This document shows positions 17,108 through 22,930 of a DNA stretch of 64,000 nt, piece by piece (the first letter of the stretch is position 1; each line of letters starts with the position of its first letter). The notes under the pieces were generated by a model, which was given only the letters and a program-made list of their open reading frames with translations, was not told where the DNA came from and made no database searches. Both the position numbers and the translations under genes were made by a program. The DNA is taken from positions 1-64,000 of the forward strand of contig JAZRFM010000033.1 of NCBI GenBank assembly GCA_045661345.1. Direction: 5' to 3'. The DNA is from RUG12461 sp045661345 (lineage in GTDB: Bacteria; Bacillota; Clostridia; Lachnospirales; Lachnospiraceae).

Positions 17108-18072
17108 GACGCCCTCTTTCTGGCAATCAGTCTTACAAAAGAACTCAAGCCGTTTTTTTGCAGAAACTGTTGAAAATCCATCAGCATTCTCTCATCAGCT
17201 GTATCCATCAGATAACGCACAAACAGATTATCCTCTCCCAATCTTTCTACATTGCTTTTTACGACATTGATATCTCTAGTCCCGGGAGTGGTGATCTCCA
17301 GTAGCTCATACCCCGACATTTCCATTGCCATCTCCACCCCGCGTCTCGACGGTAGCAAAACATGCTCATAGGGATAGATATCATCATTGCTCCCCTTTAA
17401 TGTCAGCACATCGAATCCGCTTCCAAGCCTCGTATTAAGAACCAATATGCCGTGATCAGACAACGATTTCCGAAAATCGCGAAGCAGACTCAAAGGATTC
17501 GGCTCATGCTGTAATTGATTCATAGAAATAATGATATCTGCCTGATCTATCCCCACTGCTTCGTTTTCTTCTAGAAGCGGAGACTCTCTTAATTCGTACT
17601 CCGACGTCATCGTGGTGCCTTTAATTTTATCGATAAATCCCTGATACTTATCCCCATAATCAATGATTTTAATATCGCTGTTTCTTCCCAGATATCTGTA
17701 TGCCCTGTATTGAAGCCACCGTATATTCTCTTCGTACGCACTGTCTCGTATTTCTCTTATCAGATTTTGATAATGCCTGTCTTTTCTGAACTCCTTTAAT
17801 TCCTCAAGATTTTTGTATTTCTGCATTGTATCATCATCTACAGGTACAAATATACTGTTGCAATCTCTGCATCTTAAATAATCGATATTCCATATATCAA
17901 ACACATAGCCTGTGTGATGTGATCCACAAATCGGACAAGGAGAATGCACTTTCGAAATGGGGTGCTCCAGTACAAACTTCAGTGCAATCTCTTTCTCCTT
18001 GTTTAGAACATGTGCGTCTCTGATCCTGTCGTCCATGCGCTTTTCTGCGTAATCATAAGCTCTGAGCATCAT
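17104..18072 (-). CDS. Methyltransferase-like protein with N-terminal zinc-binding motif
   Basis: 322 residues. Residues about 45-75 carry CPICGSHH...CRDC, a four-Cys zinc-knuckle pattern seen at the start of some sugar C-methyltransferases. A class-I SAM-methyltransferase-like region follows (DIIISMNQLQHEPNPLSLLRDF, then DHGILVLNT). The usual glycine-rich SAM motif I is replaced by IIDYGDKYQGF, so SAM binding is doubtful. The start overlaps the phosphatase gene by 20 bp. It could be a sugar methyltransferase or a catalytically dead relative. Confidence 0.55.
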   Translation of the reverse strand: MMLRAYDYAEKRMDDRIRDAHVLNKEKEIALKFVLEHPISKVHSPCPICGSHHTGYVFDIWNIDYLRCRDCNSIFVPVDDDTMQKYKNLEELKEFRKDRHYQNLIREIRDSAYEENIRWLQYRAYRYLGRNSDIKIIDYGDKYQGFIDKIKGTTMTSEYELRESPLLEENEAVGIDQADIIISMNQLQHEPNPLSLLRDFRKSLSDHGILVLNTRLGSGFDVLTLKGSNDDIYPYEHVLLPSRRGVEMAMEMSGYELLEITTPGTRDINVVKSNVERLGEDNLFVRYLMDTADERMLMDFQQFLQKNGLSSFVRLIARKRAS

Positions 18073-18826
18073 AATCCTCCATCAGCTTATGATTGGCATA
18101 AACAAGGCAATGCACCTTGAAATCCTTCTGACGTTCAATCCTATATGAACATCCCGCTGCATTTGCGATTGCCACTGCCCCGGCAATATCCCACAGCATA
18201 ATCCCATCTTCTTCATATACATCAATCTTTCCGCATGGTACATATGTTGCCATGATAGCTGCTGCTCCCAGCATGCGCACTTTCTTAAAAAGCTGTGTCC
18301 GTCTTATATAGGGCTTGAGACTGTCTTCATCATAAGCTCGTTTTACCGGGAATCCGGTAGCAAGCACTGCCTGATCTATATACTCTGTAGCGGATGGCTG
18401 AAGCTCTCGATCATTCGCATATGCACCCATTCCAATTTCCCCAAAGTAGAGCTCCTCTGGCATAAAACGGTATACGACTCCCAGTACCGGTTTGTCCTTT
18501 TCCCACAGCGCAATCGATACACAGGCAAGGTCATCCAAGCCCCTGTAATAATTCATTGTGCCGTCCAACGGGTCGACGATCCAGCATCTCTCGTTCTCCG
18601 TGTCAACACTCCCGTCTTGTAGTCCACATTCCTCCGACAATATGGGAATCCCTGTTTTCCCAAGAACATCCAGAATAATCTTTTCACTCATTTTGTCTGA
18701 CGAGAGTTTGATATCCTTTCCAATCATCGAATCTACACGAACGTCTTCCTTTTTCCGGAGAAATGCACCGGCCTTTCTAGCCGCCTTTATTGCAAGGTTC
18801 AGCTCTTTACTCATTTCCTGCTTCAT
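18053..18826 (-). CDS. Inositol-monophosphatase-family sugar phosphatase
   Basis: 257 residues. Signature motifs are all present: LSEECG supplies metal ligands, WIVDPLDGTMNYYRGL is motif A with DPLDGT, and LWDIAGAVAIANAAG is the WD motif. The family removes phosphate from inositol phosphate, fructose bisphosphate, PAP or other sugar phosphates in a Mg-dependent, Li-sensitive reaction. Its position between a dehydrogenase and an oxidoreductase in a sugar cassette suggests a sugar-phosphate substrate; this is inference. Confidence 0.85.
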   Translation of the reverse strand: MKQEMSKELNLAIKAARKAGAFLRKKEDVRVDSMIGKDIKLSSDKMSEKIILDVLGKTGIPILSEECGLQDGSVDTENERCWIVDPLDGTMNYYRGLDDLACVSIALWEKDKPVLGVVYRFMPEELYFGEIGMGAYANDRELQPSATEYIDQAVLATGFPVKRAYDEDSLKPYIRRTQLFKKVRMLGAAAIMATYVPCGKIDVYEEDGIMLWDIAGAVAIANAAGCSYRIERQKDFKVHCLVYANHKLMEDYDAQSL

Positions 18827-19716
18827 AGTCCCAGATCCCGTATAATATTCTCAGAAGCTTCCAGTTCCATTGCCAGACGGCATTCGCGTGTGTTGCTTGC
18901 TATATGAGGTGTCAGAACAGCATTTTCGCATTCAATCAATTTCCCCTTATATGGCTCCTCTGGGAACACATCCCCCCAGAACCACGCTATGGTTCCACTC
19001 TGAAGTCCCTCGTATAGCGCAGTTTCATCTATTATAGCTCCTCTTGCACAGTTCAAAATCACACAGCCCGGTTTGCACTCTTCCAATCTTTCCCTTGTCA
19101 GAATTGTCTCTTTCCCTGCTGCATGGAGTGTTATCACATCCACTGTTCTCAGCGTCTCCTCGATGCTTTCTATCGATACGTCAGGCTGAAACGGATCATA
19201 TATCAAAGCATCCGCCCCCAGCATCCGAAGAAGTGCTGTCACCTTTTTCCCAATCCGTCCATATCCTATAACAAGTATTCTCTGTCCTCTCATCGAAACA
19301 CCAAGCTGTTTTTTCCATTCACCATGGTGCAAATCTCTATTACAGGACACGATCCTGCGATTGATTGATAGGAGTGCACTGATCGTCATTTCCGCCACTG
19401 CATCCGTTGGCGCATCAGGAGTATTGGACACCTTCACTCCATGTCTAACACATGCCTCCATATCTACGCTGTCCATCCCAATGCCTATGCGCGCAACCGC
19501 CTTCAAATCCGGTGCTAAAGTCAGCACCTTTTCATTAATAGGCTCTAATCCAGCCAGAAGACCATCCGCTCCCTGTAGGTGCTTTATGATCTCATCCTCC
19601 GTCATTTTGCGCCGATACGGATTCTTTATGACCTCAATTCCTTTTTCTTCCAACAATCTCAGTGCAGCATCCCCCGCCTCTGCAAAGGTCGATGCGCCTA
19701 CCACAACCTTCATCAA
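18823..19716 (-). CDS. D-isomer-specific 2-hydroxyacid dehydrogenase
   Basis: 297 residues, near the family length. NAD-binding motif VIGYGRIGKKVTALL, then NCARGAIIDETAL with the substrate-binding Arg, and VLTPHIASNT with the catalytic His. It resembles the phosphoglycerate dehydrogenase branch without an ACT domain. It overlaps both neighbours by 4 bp. In this cassette it could oxidise an aldonic- or 2-hydroxy-acid intermediate; the actual substrate is unknown. Confidence 0.85.
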   Translation of the reverse strand: MMKVVVGASTFAEAGDAALRLLEEKGIEVIKNPYRRKMTEDEIIKHLQGADGLLAGLEPINEKVLTLAPDLKAVARIGIGMDSVDMEACVRHGVKVSNTPDAPTDAVAEMTISALLSINRRIVSCNRDLHHGEWKKQLGVSMRGQRILVIGYGRIGKKVTALLRMLGADALIYDPFQPDVSIESIEETLRTVDVITLHAAGKETILTRERLEECKPGCVILNCARGAIIDETALYEGLQSGTIAWFWGDVFPEEPYKGKLIECENAVLTPHIASNTRECRLAMELEASENIIRDLGL

Positions 19717-20306
19717 TGCCGGCCTCCTTTATACTTGTCCAAATACATATCAAGCCAGCAGTGTAACAATACTGCATGAGCTGACTCCACCATTCCATAT
19801 GTCTGCAGTGGAATATAGAAGTTCAAGTCGCCTTTTTTTCGTGATTTGTTACCTTCACTCATGCCGGACAACGTGACAACAAAGGCACTCTTTTTTCTGC
19901 CCTCCTCAATGGCTCTTATGACGTTTGGCGAATTACCGGAAGAGGATATTGTAATCAGCATATCCTTATCCTTCATCATCTTGCTAATCCTATATGCAAA
20001 AACCTCCTCATATGAAAGGTCATTGCTGATGGCGGTAATATGAGATGTCTCTGATACGGTTTCCGTCAAAAAATCCGCATTCTGAAAGCAGTCATGAGAC
20101 AAATGTTCCGCCATAGTAGCCGAAGCGCCGTTGCCGCAAAAAAAGAATACTCCCTCCACATCACGTCTCTTTTTGCTTTCCTCCACCCAGATTGTCAAAG
20201 CTGAGTCCGTATCCAATTTATTTCCGTTTTCATCTGTGCTTACAGCACGTCCCAAGCTTAATCTGATATCTTCAAAATACTGTCCTGCATAATTTGTGAA
20301 GCACAT
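19713..20306 (-). CDS. SIS-domain phosphosugar isomerase (GmhA-like)
   Basis: 197 residues from the chosen ATG, close to GmhA sedoheptulose-7-phosphate isomerases. FFCGNGASATMAEHLSHD is the phosphate-binding segment of the GmhA/SIS fold, and LITISSSGNSPNVIRAIEEG is the second SIS motif. The start at 20306 has GGGAGG exactly 6 bp upstream, but that sequence is the 3' arm of the repeat-derived terminator. A frame-extending ATG at 20336 also lies inside the repeat. The gene heads the five-gene overlapping cassette. Confidence 0.8.
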   Translation of the reverse strand: MCFTNYAGQYFEDIRLSLGRAVSTDENGNKLDTDSALTIWVEESKKRRDVEGVFFFCGNGASATMAEHLSHDCFQNADFLTETVSETSHITAISNDLSYEEVFAYRISKMMKDKDMLITISSSGNSPNVIRAIEEGRKKSAFVVTLSGMSEGNKSRKKGDLNFYIPLQTYGMVESAHAVLLHCWLDMYLDKYKGGRH

Positions 20307-20354
20307 AAAAAACCTCCCACCATAAAGCAATTTCATACTTTACAGTGGGAGGTT
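20305..20354 (-). terminator. Repeat-derived intrinsic terminator after HEPN/MNT unit A
   Basis: Arms AACCTCCCAC (20311-20320) and GTGGGAGGTT (20345-20354) pair perfectly, with an inner TAAAG/CTTTA pair. The hairpin contains the repeat core in minus orientation (20328-20343). On the minus strand it is followed by six T. It lies 32 bp after the HEPN stop. The same bases carry the GGGAGG ribosome binding site of the next gene. Confidence 0.8.
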
Positions 20355-20385
20355 GAACTCCTGTAGCTATATACTTGATTATGAT

Positions 20386-20760
20386 CTATTTTATCTCATC
20401 TAACCATTTAACCGTTATATCATATACTTTCTTTATAGAATCCTTACGCACTACTTTTGCGGGATAATATCGACAGTCTGCTTCCCACTCAGTTATAACA
20501 TACGCCTTATCTCTGATATAATCCGGGATCCCTATCCTGATACCTTTCTTATCGCATGCATTGATCAACTCGTAAATATCATGTCCCCACAGATTTAATC
20601 CTGCAATCTCTGCTGCAAGCTTTATAGTCTTCTCTACTGCTTGCTGCATATGATACGCTGCTTGCAGTCTCATTGCTTTATCCTCAGCATTATAATATGA
20701 TTCAACAAGCTTTAGATCCGCTTTGATCAACAATCTAAATTGTTTCTGTTCCCTGGTCAT
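20386..20760 (-). CDS. HEPN-domain protein (pair A)
   Basis: 124 residues, all-helical. AAYHMQQAVEKTIKLAAE followed by GHDIYELI is the core of PF05168-type HEPN proteins. The C-terminal segment CRYYPA matches the RYP motif of that group. Its start overlaps the upstream nucleotidyltransferase gene by 26 bp. HEPN/MNT pairs act as toxin-antitoxin or phage-defence modules in which the nucleotidyltransferase modifies the HEPN partner. The canonical C-terminal Rx4-6H RNase motif is not obvious here, so RNase activity is uncertain. Confidence 0.75.
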   Translation of the reverse strand: MTREQKQFRLLIKADLKLVESYYNAEDKAMRLQAAYHMQQAVEKTIKLAAEIAGLNLWGHDIYELINACDKKGIRIGIPDYIRDKAYVITEWEADCRYYPAKVVRKDSIKKVYDITVKWLDEIK

Positions 20761-21088
20761 ATATTGTTACTCCGTCTTTTTTTATCTCTCTCCATAATTT
20801 GCTCTGCCGGACCATTCCGGTGTCCCGCTTGCCTCCGAAGGTAAGCACATCGAATTTTTGCGAGAAGCTTTCATATAAGTCGTTACGGAACATACGATAT
20901 CTCTTGCTGCTCATCAGCTTTCCGGTTGTCATCTTGAGATCTTTTGACTCCACGTAAAGATCGATATCTGACCTTTTCGTTGCCTCACCTCTCGAAAAAG
21001 AGCCAAACAGTATGACTAACCCTAAAATATCTGTATACTTAACACATATTTCTTTAAGCTTTGAAACAATCTGATCTGTCTCGCTCAT
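20735..21088 (-). CDS. Minimal nucleotidyltransferase MNT (pair A)
   Basis: 118 residues from ATG 21088, which has AGAAGG 7 bp upstream. LFGSFSRGEATKRSDIDLYV is the GSx10DxD active site of Pol-beta-type nucleotidyltransferases. MNT antitoxins transfer AMP or NMP to their HEPN partner. The gene is transcribed from the promoter at 21137-21165 and overlaps the HEPN gene. Confidence 0.82.
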   Translation of the reverse strand: MSETDQIVSKLKEICVKYTDILGLVILFGSFSRGEATKRSDIDLYVESKDLKMTTGKLMSSKRYRMFRNDLYESFSQKFDVLTFGGKRDTGMVRQSKLWREIKKDGVTIYDQGTETI

Positions 21089-21136
21089 ATTGTACCTTCT
21101 TAATCTGTCATACATAACGATCACACTCTTATGTTT

Positions 21137-21165
21137 ATAGTACAATCCTTCATTCCCTCTGTAAA
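21137..21165 (-). promoter_or_regulatory. Promoter of MNT-HEPN unit A, -35 supplied by the repeat
   Basis: On the minus strand TTTACA (21160-21165) is followed after exactly 17 bp by TACTAT (21137-21142). The -35 hexamer lies within the dispersed repeat. The first ATG is about 50 bp downstream. Confidence 0.6.
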
Positions 21166-21176
21166 GTATGAAATTG
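21155..21176 (+). repeat. Dispersed repeat copy 5 (upstream end of unit A)
   Basis: CCCTCT plus GTAAAGTATGAAATTG in plus orientation. Together with the minus-oriented copy at 20328 it forms an inverted pair enclosing MNT-HEPN pair A. Confidence 0.85.
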
Positions 21177-21248
21177 TCAAGGTTCTACGCCGCTTTCCGG
21201 TTATTCTATATATAAGCTGCCTGATCTTTTCAGGCAGGTTATACCCAC

Positions 21249-21290
21249 AAAAAAATCCCACTATAAAGCAATTTCATACTTTACAGTGGG
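21249..21290 (-). terminator. Repeat-derived intrinsic terminator after MNT/HEPN unit B
   Basis: CCCACTATAAAG (21257-21268) and CTTTACAGTGGG (21279-21290) pair around the repeat core in minus orientation (21269-21284). On the minus strand seven T (21249-21255) follow almost directly. It lies 35 bp after the HEPN stop at 21326 and has the same design as the terminator at 20305. Confidence 0.8.
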
Positions 21291-21325
21291 AGGTTTCCCG
21301 TTTATGAATATTAGATTTTCAGAAA

Positions 21326-21736
21326 TTATTCAGCTTGATGAATCCTTTTATCAAGGTATATCTCAATGGATCTGACAAATTGCTCCGCATTCGATATTTG
21401 TTCATCTACACGTTCCTTCGAGATTGCATAAAAATCGTTATAGTCACTTCCGCCTCTGGCCTCAAAAGCATCGCCTATCATATCGGACATTTCCATGGGA
21501 AATATACCTGTTTTAACGTACTCTTTTCTGAAGTAGCCGATCACACCAGAGTGTCTTTTGAAATCCACTTCATCCATTGCCAATACATTTCTAACCGCAT
21601 GAAACATCGCGTAATATGAGCGGTTTGTGGCGGTTTCGTAATCTCCTCGTTGGATCTCGTTCTTTGCCGTTTCCAAGCATTTACGTGCTTTTTCTATGCG
21701 ATACTTTGCATAATCGATGCGTGTGTTTTCATCCAT
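21326..21736 (-). CDS. HEPN-domain protein (pair B2)
   Basis: 136 residues from ATG 21736, with GAAGGA about 12 bp upstream; a GTG 9 codons earlier is possible. YETATNRSYYAMFHAVRNVL is the HEPN core helix pattern of the PF05168 family and contains R-x6-H (RSYYAMFH). KRHSGVIGYFRKEYVKTG follows as in the UPF0332-like branch. The start overlaps the upstream MNT gene by a few bases, giving a second coupled MNT-HEPN pair. It may be a toxin whose activity depends on its MNT partner. Confidence 0.78.
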   Translation of the reverse strand: MDENTRIDYAKYRIEKARKCLETAKNEIQRGDYETATNRSYYAMFHAVRNVLAMDEVDFKRHSGVIGYFRKEYVKTGIFPMEMSDMIGDAFEARGGSDYNDFYAISKERVDEQISNAEQFVRSIEIYLDKRIHQAE

Positions 21737-22085
21737 ACAAGACAATTCCTTCTCTTTCAACACTCTGATAAAACGGAACCACCTTTAACCAACTGTCAAA
21801 CTGGTTCTGGTCCTTTAATCTGACCGCCACATCAATATCATTTTCAAGACTTATTCTACTTCCAATACGATTGATGGAACTCCTCATCTTATCAAGTTCC
21901 TCTTCCCTGTTATCACATAGAACCATAATGTCTATATCGGACTCATCGTTAGCATCCCCTCTGGCATAAGAACCATACAAAATAATCTTCTCTATTTTCA
22001 GGTCACTGCCATCCAGAAGAAGTTTTATAAGATGATCGGTGATACTCTTTAGCTCTTCTTTCGTCTTCTTTACCGGTCTATACAT
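21729..22085 (-). CDS. Minimal nucleotidyltransferase MNT (pair B2)
   Basis: 118 residues from ATG 22085 (GGAG 9 bp upstream); earlier in-frame ATGs at 22094 and 22106 exist but leave less room for a ribosome site. ILYGSYARGDANDESDIDIM gives the GSx10DxD motif. It overlaps the upstream HEPN gene and the downstream HEPN gene, so the four-gene unit B is one polycistron. Predicted role: modifying antitoxin for the HEPN protein encoded next. Confidence 0.82.
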   Translation of the reverse strand: MYRPVKKTKEELKSITDHLIKLLLDGSDLKIEKIILYGSYARGDANDESDIDIMVLCDNREEELDKMRSSINRIGSRISLENDIDVAVRLKDQNQFDSWLKVVPFYQSVEREGIVLYG

Positions 22086-22500
22086 GTTCGTCATCTCCAG
22101 CATCATACACTATGGATTTTGCCCACACGACAAACTCTTTTGCCATTTGAACCGCTTTTTCAGCGTGTCGTTCTTCCAGAAACAGCTCATTAGGATACCG
22201 CATTGCTACTCCATACGGGGTGAGAATATCAGAATAATCGTAGTATTTTTCTTCTATACTCACCATATTTTTCAACTGGTTAAGCAGTAAAAATAGATCG
22301 TGTTTTTTGGGAATGCCGCCCTGGCTGCCTTTAAGCACAATGATTGACTTTACTGCTTTCTCCGCTGCTTGCTGACAATGAAAGCATATTATCTCCAACG
22401 GCTTCGGGTGATATGTGTTATATAAATGCTCGGCTACTCCAAGATCGTTTACCGCAAAGGACAACCACTCTTTTGCTTCTGTAATATACTCACTATCCAT
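22078..22500 (-). CDS. HEPN-domain protein (pair B1)
   Basis: 140 residues. CFHCQQAAEKAVKSIIVLKG and KKHDLFLLLNQL are typical of PF05168 HEPN proteins, and VAMRYPNELFLEERHAEKAV supplies the RYP segment. It belongs to a different HEPN subgroup from the protein at 21326 and is closer to the one at 20386. Start overlaps the MNT stop by 8 bp. Confidence 0.8.
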   Translation of the reverse strand: MDSEYITEAKEWLSFAVNDLGVAEHLYNTYHPKPLEIICFHCQQAAEKAVKSIIVLKGSQGGIPKKHDLFLLLNQLKNMVSIEEKYYDYSDILTPYGVAMRYPNELFLEERHAEKAVQMAKEFVVWAKSIVYDAGDDEHV

Positions 22501-22804
22501 ACAAGAGTACCCCCGTATTCAGCACTTCATTTTCAAGCCCGGCTTTATTCTTTCGGCTTTCAAAACGGCTTTCTGTACCGATAATGATATCAATCGCCCG
22601 GCTGCGAACGGAACGGATGGACTTATAGGCTTCCGCTGTCAAATCAACAAGATTTTGCGTATCATCATTGACTATGATATAAAAGTCAAAATCACTATCT
22701 TCAGTGGCTGTTCCTCTGGCAAATGAACCAAACAGGTATATCTTTACAGGCGAAAGTTCGTCTATAAATCTCTCCTTTATCTGATTGATCTCTCTTTCCG
22801 GCAT
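22493..22804 (-). CDS. Minimal nucleotidyltransferase MNT (pair B1)
   Basis: 103 residues from ATG 22804; a longer form from 22846 would add 14 residues but has no family support. YLFGSFARGTATEDSDFDFY shows the GSx10DxD motif (DFD). First gene of unit B, about 57 bp downstream of the predicted transcription start. Confidence 0.82.
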   Translation of the reverse strand: MPEREINQIKERFIDELSPVKIYLFGSFARGTATEDSDFDFYIIVNDDTQNLVDLTAEAYKSIRSVRSRAIDIIIGTESRFESRKNKAGLENEVLNTGVLLYG

Positions 22805-22867
22805 TTTGTTTACTCTTTCGTACACTGGGTTAGTATAAAAATACACTATTTGCGTATTACTGATTTC

Positions 22868-22896
22868 ATATTACCCTCACCAGCACCCTCTGTAAA
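22868..22896 (-). promoter_or_regulatory. Promoter of MNT-HEPN unit B, -35 supplied by the repeat
   Basis: On the minus strand TTTACA (22891-22896), 17 bp spacer, TAATAT (22868-22873). As for unit A, the -35 lies within the dispersed repeat with an identical spacer length. Confidence 0.65.
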
Positions 22897-22907
22897 GTAT
22901 GAAATTG
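22886..22907 (+). repeat. Dispersed repeat copy 7 (upstream end of unit B)
   Basis: CCCTCT plus GTAAAGTATGAAATTG, plus orientation. It pairs as an inverted repeat with the minus-oriented core at 21269. It is followed by TCAATGTACAC, similar to the sequence after copy 1. Confidence 0.85.
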
Positions 22908-22930
22908 TCAATGTACACGGGGCGAATTAT

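Noticed and set aside
20311..21290. Possible CRISPR-like spacing of the short repeat copies
   Set aside because: Copies are irregularly spaced, in both orientations, and separated by genes rather than short spacers.
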